Assembly (NCBI GenBank): GCA_030535235.1
Contig: JAUNCL010000014.1
Location: 1 to 62,908 of the forward strand
Origin: Bacillota bacterium
GTDB taxonomy: Bacteria; Bacillota; Clostridia; Oscillospirales; Oscillospiraceae
Length of the DNA: 62,908 nt
Reading direction: 5' to 3'
Both the position numbers and the translations under genes were made by a program. The notes beneath the pieces are model-generated. The model had not been told where the DNA came from. It saw only the letters and a program-made list of their open reading frames with translations, and made no database searches. Every line of letters begins with the position of its first letter. Within the stretch, counting starts at the first letter, position 1. Of this stretch, positions 25,496 through 34,368 are shown piece by piece.

Positions 25496-26089
25496 TCAGG
25501 GGCTTTTTTCCTGGAAGGACGGATGGATAAAAAGGGTGGTTTTTGTGTCCTTTACCCGTTTCGACTTTTTCAGAACGGTCCATCTGGTTTGATTGCGCCG
25601 GTAGTTGTTTCCGTGTTCTTTAAAAATGGATTTACAATAGCAGAGCGCCTCCTCCTGATCGACGAACAGGAAAATGCCCTCCTGCTTTTGCTCGGAATAT
25701 AAGAAGTACGCGGCGGTGATGGCGGAGTGAAAGGGGAGTTTGCGTGGGTTGAACTGATACACGGAAAAGTCGGAGGCGAGAATTTCCTCGATGACTATAA
25801 TCGAGGATAATCTTTCTGATATTTTGCTCCAGTTTACGCTTTTTTCGATCCGTGTATCCTCCAGTTTTTGCGAAATGAGGGCTTGTACCAGCTTTTTGCC
25901 GCGGTATTCCCGTCTATGTAATCCGAAATCAATATCCTTTGCGTAGTGGATTCCGGAAAGGTGATCGAAGTCAATGGGGCGAAAGACGATGTGAAGGGTT
26001 TTGGAGACATGGCGATGCCCAATCGTAATATCATAGGACGTATCCGAAAGCTGATCCCACTTGATTGCCGCATCCAAAAACAGACCCAT
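25496..26089 (-). CDS. PBECR4-like putative nuclease/toxin domain protein
   Basis: 197 residues, no signal peptide or membrane segment. The layout (an N-terminal half with FDHLSGIHYAKDIDF, a middle with NWSKISERL, a C-terminal part with FFL-type strands and NNYRRNQTRWTVLKK) matches my memory of the PBECR4 family, phage-borne relatives of barnase/EndoU/colicin-type nucleases. Catalytic residues are not established. Base composition is lower in GC than its neighbours, consistent with transfer. There is no antitoxin-like gene next to it. The start has only a weak GGCGGGG element and a hairpin terminator immediately upstream. Confidence 0.5.
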   Translation of the reverse strand: MGLFLDAAIKWDQLSDTSYDITIGHRHVSKTLHIVFRPIDFDHLSGIHYAKDIDFGLHRREYRGKKLVQALISQKLEDTRIEKSVNWSKISERLSSIIVIEEILASDFSVYQFNPRKLPFHSAITAAYFLYSEQKQEGIFLFVDQEEALCYCKSIFKEHGNNYRRNQTRWTVLKKSKRVKDTKTTLFIHPSFQEKSP

Positions 26090-26106
26090 TTCGACACCCC
26101 GCCTAC

Positions 26107-26139
26107 AAAAAAGAAGCCCCGCCGAAACGGGGCTTCCTT
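26107..26139 (-). terminator. Terminator-like hairpin directly upstream of the PBECR4-like gene
   Basis: On the minus strand GAAGCCCCGTTTCGGCGGGGCTTC is followed by TTTTTT, ending about 18 bases before the ATG at 26089. It either terminates an unrecognised upstream transcript or acts as an attenuator of the toxin-like gene. Confidence 0.65.
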
Positions 26140-26450
26140 GACGTTTTCGTTCAGTTTCAAAACCTATTCAGCCTGCGGTAACGTCATACCCAAAACGACA
26201 CTCCACAATTTAACCGATGCTGACCCGGCTAAATGTTTCTACGTGACGATGGACAGTCAAGCTGCCATCTCTGTGTTCATTATAGGGCAGAGGATTCTGT
26301 TTTGTCAACAGGAAATGCGTCCTCTGAGAGCAAACTGGTTTGCCCGGTCCTATTATATGAACAATCGGAAGTTTTGTTTCCTTGAAAACTTTCTGTCCCT
26401 GAAATTCCGGCACAAAACCCAGGAGCATCCCGACGAAAAAAACAAAAGTC
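26140..26450. other. AT-richer intergenic stretch, no gene supported
   Basis: About 310 bases between the hairpin and the next promoter. Short frames on both strands have no ribosome sites and no recognisable product. Lower GC than the surroundings; it may be part of the same transferred segment as the PBECR4-like gene. Confidence 0.4.
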
Positions 26451-26479
26451 TTGCATTTTTAAGGCCCTCAGTGCATAAT
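26451..26479 (+). promoter_or_regulatory. Promoter of the small membrane protein gene
   Basis: TTGCAT and CATAAT with a 17-base spacer. The boxes and the T-rich start of the spacer are nearly the same as in the htpG promoter at 28474-28502. Confidence 0.6.
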
Positions 26480-26516
26480 GGACGTTAAGACAAAAGAAAG
26501 GTAGGGGGTCACTCCC

Positions 26517-26909
26517 ATGAAATCGAACGGAACAAAATTTACCGCCCGCAAGCTGGCCTTTGTGTCCGACATTCTGGGCTCAGTCGCGTGGATCGTGGGC
26601 TTCTTTACGTATTTCGGGTTCGGCCAGTACAGAGGACTGTACGTTTTCTTTGCCCTGGTGAGCATCGCGCTGTTGGTTATGGACATCGAAATGGCAGGCA
26701 TCAGCAGCCGGGCGGAGGGCAACCCCATGAAGCGGAGTGTCTACGGCAGCGCGGTGTGCTTCGTTTTGCAGATTCTCTTCTTCGGCGCTCTGGCCCTGCT
26801 GGGTCCGGCCGCCCTTCCCTGGGCCGGGTCCCTGTTCTTCTGTGTCACGGCCCTGTATATGATCTGCCCCGTTCTGGTGTTCTCCTCCGCCAAAAAGCAC
26901 GGCCTGTAA
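26517..26909 (+). CDS. Four-helix membrane protein of unknown function
   Basis: 130 residues with four hydrophobic segments (about 13-35, 42-60, 75-98, 102-123) and a basic N-terminus. No motif recognised. GGTAGGGGG lies upstream of the ATG. Own promoter and terminator. Confidence 0.7.
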   Translation: MKSNGTKFTARKLAFVSDILGSVAWIVGFFTYFGFGQYRGLYVFFALVSIALLVMDIEMAGISSRAEGNPMKRSVYGSAVCFVLQILFFGALALLGPAALPWAGSLFFCVTALYMICPVLVFSSAKKHGL

Positions 26910-26934
26910 CCGGTCGCACCATCCTGTGGAACCA

Positions 26935-26964
26935 CCCCCTTGGCGTTCTCGCCAAGGGGGTTTT
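26935..26964 (+). terminator. Terminator of the four-helix membrane protein gene
   Basis: Stem CCCCCTTGGCG with CGCCAAGGGGG, then TTTTG. Confidence 0.85.
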
Positions 26965-27055
26965 GTCAGAATATTGTAATAAACAAGAGATGCATTGGCA
27001 AGAAAAATGTGGTATAGTAAACAAAAAGAAACCCCTGGACGAGAGGAGGACGGTT

Positions 27056-27421
27056 ATGAAGAAGCTTGGAAAACCCATTCTGCTGATCGCCCTGGTGTTG
27101 GTGGTGGGCCTGGGGGCGCTGTTTGGGTACAGCGGGCTCCTCCAGCCCTACCGGGACCGACAGGCGGCGGAGACCATGGAGGAATACGTGGACGGCGGCG
27201 CCTATGACACGCCCCAGGGCTACGAGGGCTGCTGCACGGCGGTGGACCGGGACGGGAAGGAGGTCACTCTCACGGCGACGGTGGATTTGTCCGGCCAGCC
27301 GGACCGCTCCTTCGACGACGTCAAGGAGGGCCTGCTGAGGGACCTCCAGCGCCAGGCCCAGGAGGAGAGGCTGACCCTCCCGGAAAATTGGGAGGAAGGG
27401 GTGTTCATTTCGCCCCTGTGA
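27056..27421 (+). CDS. Small membrane-anchored extracellular protein of unknown function
   Basis: 121 residues. One N-terminal membrane segment (about 7-27) and an acidic extracellular part of about 90 residues containing a Cys-Cys pair (EGCCTAVDRDG). GAGGAGGA precedes ATG 27056. A TATAGT box at about 27013 may be the -10 element, with a poor -35. Not recognised; resembles small DUF-type lipoprotein-like domains. Confidence 0.6.
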   Translation: MKKLGKPILLIALVLVVGLGALFGYSGLLQPYRDRQAAETMEEYVDGGAYDTPQGYEGCCTAVDRDGKEVTLTATVDLSGQPDRSFDDVKEGLLRDLQRQAQEERLTLPENWEEGVFISPL

Positions 27422-27430
27422 GAACCCTTC

Positions 27431-27585
27431 CCTCTGCCTCCCCTGCAAGGGGAGGGGGACCGCCGAAAGGCGGTGGAGGGGTGCTATCCTGCCCTTTGTG
27501 CGTCGTATCGATACGACGAAATATCCCGCCGGTATCACCCCTCAATCAGCCTGTCGGCTGCCAGCTCCCCTCACAGGGGAGCCTT
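27431..27585. repeat. Dispersed 150-base hairpin repeat, family B, copy 2
   Basis: Starts with a GCCTCCCC/GGGGAGGGG hairpin, contains GACCGCCGAAAGGCGG, a perfect 18-base palindrome CGTCGTATCGATACGACG (27501-27518), and ends with GCTGCCAGCTCCCC and GGGGAGCC, as in the copy at 23181. It fills the gap between two small-protein genes. Confidence 0.7.
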
Positions 27586-27659
27586 TGGGCGGATCTGCAA
27601 GAGAAATTTGAATGCGTATCTTGTTCCTGTTTTGCCACCGAGAAGAAAGGATGATTGTT

Positions 27660-28091
27660 ATGGATCATGGGAGAAAAAGGAAGCATCGTATCCTCATCTC
27701 CTTATGCCTTTTGGTCAGTTTACTGGTTCTTCTGGTCAGCTGTACCTACACCTCCCCGCCCCCGTCAGGAACGATTTGCGGGACATATGTATCCGGCGAA
27801 GGAGTTTATGAAAAGATTTTTTCTGTCGATCAGCCCTCTGCCGATCAGTCCCATGCGTTTTACTACGCCGACCAACACAATGACTGCTATATTCTCGGCC
27901 AGATCAAACCCCAAGGGGAGGACTCTTACTTGCTTTCCTGTCAGGACCCCAACAAGGCGGATATCATCCCCGATCAGGCGTTCACCTATGACGGAAAAGG
28001 CTTTTCTATCACCATTCAGGGTCAACCGTTTTCCTTCCAGAAAAACGGTGATACACCATGTATCATCGGTGATATCGCGCGCTATTCTTAA
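27660..28091 (+). CDS. Small lipoprotein of unknown function
   Basis: 143 residues from ATG 27660; the closer ATG at 27651 sits on top of the AGAAAGGA element. A basic start, hydrophobic helix and lipobox (LLVSC) are followed by a Pro-rich segment and a small domain with two cysteines later (DCYIL and PCIIGD). Function not recognised. Confidence 0.65.
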   Translation: MDHGRKRKHRILISLCLLVSLLVLLVSCTYTSPPPSGTICGTYVSGEGVYEKIFSVDQPSADQSHAFYYADQHNDCYILGQIKPQGEDSYLLSCQDPNKADIIPDQAFTYDGKGFSITIQGQPFSFQKNGDTPCIIGDIARYS

Positions 28092-28200
28092 CGCAACGGA
28101 ACGGCAGCATCCTGAAAACAGGAACACCTCGTTTGCAACGCATCTCTACACCGCCGTGTTCGGTCAGAATACTGTTGAAATTGGTAGTTGGGAGGTAACT

Positions 28201-28413
28201 ATGTCAAAGTTTAGGAAAGCCATTCTGTTGCTGCTGCTTGCAGACGCGCTGCTCTGGGTCCTGCTGATCCTCGATCTGTGTGGAATCCGATTTCCGTGGA
28301 TCACAGCCAGCGTCACGACGCCCATGCGGGTCGTTTCCGCCGTTCTCTTTACCATTGTATTGGTCGGTTTGCTTCTCCAGGATATCAAACAGGAAAGAGA
28401 AGCCGATTCGTGA
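28201..28413 (+). CDS. Small two-helix membrane protein
   Basis: 70 residues with two hydrophobic helices (about 6-28 and 41-61) and a charged C-terminus (DIKQEREADS). GTTGGGAGGTAACT precedes the ATG, a good ribosome site. Same direction as the lipoprotein gene 110 bases upstream, perhaps cotranscribed. No family recognised. Confidence 0.6.
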   Translation: MSKFRKAILLLLLADALLWVLLILDLCGIRFPWITASVTTPMRVVSAVLFTIVLVGLLLQDIKQEREADS

Positions 28414-28473
28414 CCCACATTTTAAGGTTTTTAGCACTTCCTCCCGAAAAGTGAAAAAATTTTAAAAAAGGTC

Positions 28474-28532
28474 TTGCATTTTTTTGCGGACAGTAGCATA
28501 ATAGGTTAGCACTCTTGAAGAAGGAGTGCTAA
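28474..28532 (+). promoter_or_regulatory. htpG promoter with CIRCE operator
   Basis: TTGCAT and CATAAT with a 17-base spacer (28474-28502) are followed at 28506-28532 by TTAGCACTC-N9-GAGTGCTAA, a perfect CIRCE element. The inverted repeat extends outwards by six more bases each side. CIRCE is the binding site of the heat-shock repressor HrcA, so htpG is predicted to be HrcA-controlled. Confidence 0.95.
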
Positions 28533-28563
28533 CCTATTACCCTTTTTGGAGGCAACATAAAAA

Positions 28564-30471
28564 ATGGAAAAGAAACAATTTAAGGCCGAATCCCAGCGGC
28601 TCATGGATCTGATGATCAATTCCATTTATACCCATAAGGAGATCTTTCTGCGGGAAATTATCTCCAACGCAAGCGACGCCATCGACAAGCTGGCCTACAA
28701 GGCCCTCACCGACGAGAAGGTGGGCTTGAACCGGGAGGACTTCAAGATCGTGGTCACCCCCGACAAGGACGCCCAGACCCTCACCGTGTCCGACAACGGC
28801 ATCGGCATGACCCAGGAGGAGATGGAGAACAACCTGGGCACCATCGCCAAGAGCGGCTCCCTCCAGTTCAAGAAGGAGACCGAGAACGCCGACGAGGCAG
28901 AGCTGGACATCATCGGCCAGTTCGGCGTGGGCTTCTACTCCGCCTTCATGGTGGCCGACAAGGTTACCGTCATCTCCAAGGCCTACGGCTCCGACACCGC
29001 CTACAAGTGGGAGTCCGAGGGCGTGGAGGGCTACACCATCGAGCCCTGGGAGAAGGACGCCGTGGGTACCGACGTGATCATGCACATCAAGGACAACACC
29101 GAGGAGGAGGAGTACAGCGAGTACCTGCGCCCCTACTTCATCTCCACCCTGATTCAGAAGTACTCCGACTACATCCGCTACCCCATCCGCATGGAGATGG
29201 AGCGCAGCCGCCAGAAGCCCAAGCCCGAGGACGCCGGCGACGACTACAAGCCCGAGTACGAGATGGTCAAGGAGTGGGAGACCGTCAACTCCATGGTCCC
29301 CATCTGGCAGCGGCCCAAGGCCCAGGTCACCGAGGAGGAGCAGAACCAGTTCTACAAGACCAAGTTCGGCGACTGGCAGGACCCCCTGATGACCATCCAG
29401 GTGGCCGCCGAGGGCAACTTTGAGTACAAGGCTCTGCTGTATATCCCCAGCCAGGTGCCCATGAACTTCTTCACCACCGAGTTTAAGAAGGGCCTGCAGC
29501 TCTACTCCTCCGGGGTCATGATCATGGACCGCTGCCCCGACCTGCTGCCCGACCACTTCAGCTTCGTCCAGGGCATCGTGGACACCCCCGATGTCTCCCT
29601 GAATATCTCCCGTGAGATGCTCCAGCACGACCGCCAGCTGAAGGTCATCGCCAACAACATCGAGAAGAAGATCAAGAACGAGCTGACCAAGCTCATGCAG
29701 AACGACCGGGAGAAGTATGAAAAGTTCTGGGCCTCCTTCGGGATGCAGTTCAAGTACTCCCTGATGAACTCCTATGGCCAGAACCGTGACGTGGTCCGGG
29801 ACCTGCTCCTCTTCTGGTCCTCCAGGGAGAACAAGCTGACCTCTCTGAAGGAGTACACCGAGCGGATGCCTGAGTCCCAGGACAAGATCTACTATGTCTG
29901 CGCCGACAGCGTGGAGAACGCCGCCAAGATGCCCCAGGCCGAGCGCGTCCTGAAGGCCGGCTATGAGGTCCTGTATCTCATCAACTCCGAGGACGAGATC
30001 GTGTTGCAGATGCTGGAGAACTACGCAGACAAGCCCTTTGTCTCCGTGGCCAGCGAGGACGCCCTGCCCGTCACCGACGCCGAGAAGGCCAACGCCGAGC
30101 AGGCCGAGAAGGACCACAAGGAGGTCCTGGAGTTCGCCCAGGAGACCCTGAAGGATCAGGTCTCCAAGGTCCGCATCTCCACCATCCTCCAGAGCGGCTC
30201 TGTCTGCCTCACCGCCGAAGGCCCCATCTCCCTGGAGATGGAGAAGTACTTCCACAAGATGCGGGGCGACTACCCCATGAAGGCCCAGCGGGTCCTGGAG
30301 CTGAACCCCGAGTCCTCTGCCTTCCAGGCCCTGTGCGCCGCCTACGAGACCGACAAGGAGAAGGCCGCCACCTATGTGGAGGTCCTGTACAACCAGGCCC
30401 TCATCATCGCCGACCTCCCCGTTCCCGACCCCGCCCGCTACGCCGAGCTGGTCTGCAGCCTGATGCAGTAA
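28564..30471 (+). CDS. htpG: Molecular chaperone HtpG (Hsp90)
   Basis: 635 residues, typical bacterial Hsp90. GHKL ATPase motifs are intact: REIISNASDAIDK, DNGIGM and GQFGVGFYSAFMVADKV. Middle and C-terminal dimerisation domains complete. ATP-dependent chaperone in stress protection. The leader is short and holds the CIRCE element; GGAGGC precedes the ATG. Monocistronic with a terminator. Confidence 0.97.
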   Translation: MEKKQFKAESQRLMDLMINSIYTHKEIFLREIISNASDAIDKLAYKALTDEKVGLNREDFKIVVTPDKDAQTLTVSDNGIGMTQEEMENNLGTIAKSGSLQFKKETENADEAELDIIGQFGVGFYSAFMVADKVTVISKAYGSDTAYKWESEGVEGYTIEPWEKDAVGTDVIMHIKDNTEEEEYSEYLRPYFISTLIQKYSDYIRYPIRMEMERSRQKPKPEDAGDDYKPEYEMVKEWETVNSMVPIWQRPKAQVTEEEQNQFYKTKFGDWQDPLMTIQVAAEGNFEYKALLYIPSQVPMNFFTTEFKKGLQLYSSGVMIMDRCPDLLPDHFSFVQGIVDTPDVSLNISREMLQHDRQLKVIANNIEKKIKNELTKLMQNDREKYEKFWASFGMQFKYSLMNSYGQNRDVVRDLLLFWSSRENKLTSLKEYTERMPESQDKIYYVCADSVENAAKMPQAERVLKAGYEVLYLINSEDEIVLQMLENYADKPFVSVASEDALPVTDAEKANAEQAEKDHKEVLEFAQETLKDQVSKVRISTILQSGSVCLTAEGPISLEMEKYFHKMRGDYPMKAQRVLELNPESSAFQALCAAYETDKEKAATYVEVLYNQALIIADLPVPDPARYAELVCSLMQ

Positions 30472-30485
30472 AACCAAACCATAAC

Positions 30486-30519
30486 ATCCCGCCCGCTGCA
30501 GGTCAACGGGCGGGATTTG
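30486..30519 (+). terminator. Terminator of htpG
   Basis: Stem ATCCCGCCCG with CGGGCGGGAT, followed by TTGTCTG; the T run is weak. Confidence 0.7.
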
Positions 30520-30619
30520 TCTGCCTTTCCTGCGATGATTTTGTGAGAATGACCGATGATTTCCCGCTTTCTCTGTGGTAAGATGGTGTCGCAAAACCAT
30601 GAAAGCAAGGAGGAGACCT

Positions 30620-31492
30620 ATGGAAAGCAAGAAAGGCCTCGTCATGATTTTTATCGCCTCGGCCCTGTTCAGCCTGGGCGGTCTGCTGATCAAAATGATC
30701 CCCTGGCAGGCTCTGACCATCAACGCCTGGCGGTGCGGGATCTCCGTCTGCATCCTGCTGTGCTTTGCCAAAGCCACCCACCACAAGCTGACCATGACCC
30801 CCGGCGTCTGGGCCGGTGCGGCGGCCATGTGCCTGACCGTCAGCTGCTACGCCGTGGCCAACAAGCTGACCACCGCCGCCAACACCATCCTCATTCAGTT
30901 CACCGCCCCGGCCTTTGTCATCCTGTTTCTGTGGCTGATTTTTCAGGAGAGGCCCAAAAAGCTGGACATCATCACCTGTCTTCTGGTCTTTGCAGGGATC
31001 GCCTGCTTCTTCCTGGACGGTCTGAGTGCAGGAAACCTCCTGGGCAACGGGATCGCTTTGATCTCCGGCATCGGCTACGCCTGGGTCTTTCTGCTCAACC
31101 GGATCCCCGGCGGCGACCCCCTGTACTCCACCATCCTGGGCCACGCCCTGTGCTTTGTGATCGGCCTGCCCTCGGTGGTCCGGGAGACCGAATACAGCCC
31201 CAGAATTGTCCTGTGCGCCGTGCTGCTGGGCGTGTTCCAGCTGGGGCTGGCCTATGTGTTCTTCACCACCGGCATCCGCACTGCTCCTCCGGTGTCGGCC
31301 TCGCTGGTGGCGGGGATCGAGCCCATTCTGAACCCCGTTCTGGTGGCTCTGGTCCTCCACGAGAAGCTCTCCGGCCTGGCTCTCTTAGGCGGCGCCGTTG
31401 TGTTCCTCAGCATCATGGTCTATAACGTGCTGCGGGCCAGGGCAGAGGCAGCGGAGCAGCCCCTTCCGGAGACCGAAACGGTCAGCAGCTGA
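30620..31492 (+). CDS. EamA-family (DMT) permease
   Basis: 290 residues, ten hydrophobic segments in two EamA repeats. The start at 30620 follows AAGGAGGAG and leaves a short basic lead before helix 1; an ATG at 30575 has no ribosome site. Substrate unknown. Ends at a strong terminator shared with the convergent transporter operon. Only distantly similar to the EamA protein at 13632. Confidence 0.88.
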   Translation: MESKKGLVMIFIASALFSLGGLLIKMIPWQALTINAWRCGISVCILLCFAKATHHKLTMTPGVWAGAAAMCLTVSCYAVANKLTTAANTILIQFTAPAFVILFLWLIFQERPKKLDIITCLLVFAGIACFFLDGLSAGNLLGNGIALISGIGYAWVFLLNRIPGGDPLYSTILGHALCFVIGLPSVVRETEYSPRIVLCAVLLGVFQLGLAYVFFTTGIRTAPPVSASLVAGIEPILNPVLVALVLHEKLSGLALLGGAVVFLSIMVYNVLRARAEAAEQPLPETETVSS

Positions 31493-31510
31493 CAACCTTT
31501 TTGCATAAGA

Positions 31511-31559
31511 ACAAGCCCACCCGAAGTGTTTAATTTTTCTTCGGGTGGGCTTGTTTTTT
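31511..31559. terminator. Bidirectional terminator between EamA gene and BceB-type gene
   Basis: A 16-base-pair stem (ACAAGCCCACCCGAAG and CTTCGGGTGGGCTTGT) followed by TTTTTC on the plus strand. Confidence 0.9.
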
Positions 31560-31568
31560 CTGTCCCGG

Positions 31569-33578
31569 TCAGTTGCTGACGATGGCGCAGTAGGCGTTGG
31601 AGGTCAGGCGGTAAACCAGGATGTAGAAGACTGCGAAGATCAGAACACTGATCCCGGCGGTCTGGAGGAGCAGGGGCAGATTGGTCAGGTTGAAGAGCAT
31701 CAGCAGCTTCCGGACCATGGGGAAGGCGAAGGCCAGATGGACCACCGCCGTGACCAGAGGCAGCAGAAAGACCAGCAGCATCTGGGCGTTGATGCTCCGC
31801 CGGATATCCTCCCTGGTCATGCCCACCTTCTGCATGATCCCAAAGCGGGCCTGGTCCTCAAAGCCCTCGGAGATCTGCTTGTAGTAGATAATGAGGACGG
31901 TGGCGAAGAGAAAGACGATGCTCAGCAGGATGCCCAGGAAGAACACGCTGCCAAAGGTGCCGAAAAAGTCGCTCCGGTTGGCCGCCAGGGAGTCCACGCT
32001 GCCGGACCCTTCTCCAAGGGATTCCCAGAGCTGTTCCGCCACCGCCACCTGAACACTCTCTTCTGCGTTGGTGTCGAAGGCGTAGTACCAGTGGAGGCGG
32101 AGCATGGGAGCGCCGGTGCTGTCGGTCATGGCCATTAGGGGAGCCGCCGCCGCATCCAGGTCGGGCACGATGATCACAATGGCGGAGACAACATCGCTGA
32201 TGACGGCTCCGCCCAGCGCGGGAAAGTCGGTCAGCTCTCCCACGATCCGGTAGGCAGGCCCGCCCCGGAAGGACAGGATATCCCCGGGAAAGGACTCCGT
32301 ATCCCCATAGACCAGGGCTTCGTCCCCGGCCAGGGTCCTGTGATCCCCCGTCATGGCGTTGTAATCCTCCAGGGGCACGAAGAAGAACTGGTGCAGGTCG
32401 TCATAAGCGGTCAGGGCGTTCCCGGCTCTCTGGGGGTCCGTCTCCACCTGTCCCTCCGCCAGGAGGCCGGAGACCTGCCCGTAGCGGAGGTCCACCAGGC
32501 TGCTGGGGTCCACTCCCTGGGCATTCAGGATCCCCTCTGCCCGGTCCCGCAACGCGTCCACGGTTTCGTTCTCTGTCCCTTGGGCAGAGGTCAGGTCGAT
32601 CTCACAGACGATATCCCGGGGATAGCGGGTCCGCAGGGCGTCCTCGCTGCCGAAGTAGAGGCAGGCCGACCCAGTGAGCATCACCAGGACCATGGTGGCC
32701 AGGATGCAGATGGAGGCCAGCCCCGCCCCGTTGCGCTTCATCCGGTAGGCCATGGAGGAGACGGAGACGAAGTGGGCGGGTTTGTAATAAAATCCCTTGT
32801 TCTTCTGGAGGATCCGGCACAGCAGCACCGAGCCGGAGATGAAGAGGAGGTAGGTCCCCACAATGACCATCCCCACCGCCACGAAGAACCAGACCAGGGC
32901 ACTGATGGGGTTCTGGATGGATACCGCCAGGTAGTAGGCCCCGGCCAGGAGGATCAGCCCGCCCAGACCCAGAAGCCAGTTGGCCTTGGGGGGCTTTTCC
33001 CCTACGTTTTCACTGCGGAGGAGGGCGGCGGGGTTGGTGGTCCGGACCCGGCGAATGCCGTTGAGGAGGATCAGCCCGAAGATCACCACGAAGAGGATCA
33101 CTGTTTGGAGAATGGCCTGGGGGGAGACCGACAGGGTGTAGGCGACCTCCCCCTGCATGATGTTGACCATGGCCAGCTCGGCCAGCTTGGAGAAGGCAAT
33201 ACCGGCGGCCAGACCGATCCCCAGGGCCAGAGCCGCCAGGATCAGGGTCTCCCAGAGGATGATCCGGGCGATGTTCCCCTTGCCCATGCCCAGGATGTTA
33301 TAGAGCCCTAACTCCTTGTTCCGCCGTCGGATGAGGAAGGAGTTGGTGTAGAACAGGAAGATCAGGGCAAAGACCGCCAGGACCCCGCTGCCGAACCGCA
33401 GCATTCCCTGCATCACGTCCCCTCCTTTGATGTGGAGGAGGCCCTCATACCGGGAGAGAAAGCCGATGATGTAGTGCATCATCACCATGCCCACGCAGGT
33501 GAGAAGATAGGGGAGGTACAGCCGGCCGTTTTTCCGGATGCCGGTGATTGCCAGCCTGGGATAGAAGCCCGCTCTCAT
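31569..33578 (-). CDS. BceB-type ABC transporter permease
   Basis: 669 residues. The FtsX-like layout with ten membrane segments and a large extracellular domain of about 200 residues between helices 7 and 8 is typical of BceB/VraG/PsdB permeases that sense and remove cell-wall-active peptides such as bacitracin. Overlaps the ATPase gene by four bases. Last gene of the BceRSAB module. Confidence 0.9.
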   Translation of the reverse strand: MRAGFYPRLAITGIRKNGRLYLPYLLTCVGMVMMHYIIGFLSRYEGLLHIKGGDVMQGMLRFGSGVLAVFALIFLFYTNSFLIRRRNKELGLYNILGMGKGNIARIILWETLILAALALGIGLAAGIAFSKLAELAMVNIMQGEVAYTLSVSPQAILQTVILFVVIFGLILLNGIRRVRTTNPAALLRSENVGEKPPKANWLLGLGGLILLAGAYYLAVSIQNPISALVWFFVAVGMVIVGTYLLFISGSVLLCRILQKNKGFYYKPAHFVSVSSMAYRMKRNGAGLASICILATMVLVMLTGSACLYFGSEDALRTRYPRDIVCEIDLTSAQGTENETVDALRDRAEGILNAQGVDPSSLVDLRYGQVSGLLAEGQVETDPQRAGNALTAYDDLHQFFFVPLEDYNAMTGDHRTLAGDEALVYGDTESFPGDILSFRGGPAYRIVGELTDFPALGGAVISDVVSAIVIIVPDLDAAAAPLMAMTDSTGAPMLRLHWYYAFDTNAEESVQVAVAEQLWESLGEGSGSVDSLAANRSDFFGTFGSVFFLGILLSIVFLFATVLIIYYKQISEGFEDQARFGIMQKVGMTREDIRRSINAQMLLVFLLPLVTAVVHLAFAFPMVRKLLMLFNLTNLPLLLQTAGISVLIFAVFYILVYRLTSNAYCAIVSN

Positions 33579-34339
33579 GCCCGCTCACCTCCCGTGGTCA
33601 GCAGCGTCAGGGTGTCGGAAATTTTTTGATAGAACTGCTGCTCGGTGCTCTCCCCCCGGTAGAGCTGGTGAAAGACCACGCCATCCTTGATAAACAGCAC
33701 CCGGCTGCCGTGGCTGGCGGCTTTCACCGAGTGGGTCACCATCAGGATGGTCTGGCCTGCCCGGTTGATCTCCCCGAAGAGCCCCAGCAGCTCGTCGGTG
33801 GCCTTGGAGTCCAGGGCGCCGGTGGGCTCGTCGGCCAGGAGGATCTTGGGGGCCGTAATCAACGCCCGGGCCACCGCCGTCCGCTGCTTCTGGCCCCCGG
33901 ACACCTCATAGGGGTACTTCTTCAGCAGGGTGTCGATTCCCAACTGCTCGGCCAGGGGCCGGAGCCGCCGGGCCATCTCGCTGTAGGGCTTTCCCGCCAG
34001 CACCAGGGGCAGATAGATGTTGTCCTCAATGGAGAAGGTGTCCAGAAGGTTGAACTCCTGGAACACGAAGCCCAGGTTGTCCCGGCGGAAGGCCGCCATG
34101 GCGCTCTCCGGGATGGCCGACAGGTCCTTTCCGTCCAGGAGGACGGTGCCGGCGGTGGGCTTGTCCAGGGCGGCCAGGATGTTCAGAAGGGTGGTCTTTC
34201 CGGAGCCGGACTCCCCCATGATGGCCACATACTCCCCCTGCTCCACCTGAAAGGAGACGCTGCGCAGGGCCTCCACCTGGTTTCCGTCAAAGCGGGTCTT
34301 GTAGATCTTTTTCAGCCCGCTCACTTCCAACATGCTCAT
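33575..34339 (-). CDS. BceA-type ABC transporter ATP-binding protein
   Basis: 254 residues. Walker A GESGSGKTTL, signature VSGGQKQRTAVARAL and Walker B ILLADEPTGALD are intact. MacB/LolD-like small ATPase of the peptide-7 exporter family. AAGGAGG lies seven bases before ATG 34339. Paired with the downstream permease; a control region with a BceR-type box separates it from the kinase gene. Confidence 0.93.
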   Translation of the reverse strand: MSMLEVSGLKKIYKTRFDGNQVEALRSVSFQVEQGEYVAIMGESGSGKTTLLNILAALDKPTAGTVLLDGKDLSAIPESAMAAFRRDNLGFVFQEFNLLDTFSIEDNIYLPLVLAGKPYSEMARRLRPLAEQLGIDTLLKKYPYEVSGGQKQRTAVARALITAPKILLADEPTGALDSKATDELLGLFGEINRAGQTILMVTHSVKAASHGSRVLFIKDGVVFHQLYRGESTEQQFYQKISDTLTLLTTGGERA

Positions 34340-34368
34340 GGCAAAACCTCCTTGTGTGTTCTGCCTGT

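Noticed and set aside
28537-30828. A 763-codon minus-strand frame over htpG
   Set aside because: Shadow of the GC-rich htpG codons; HtpG motifs, CIRCE and ribosome site fix the plus strand.
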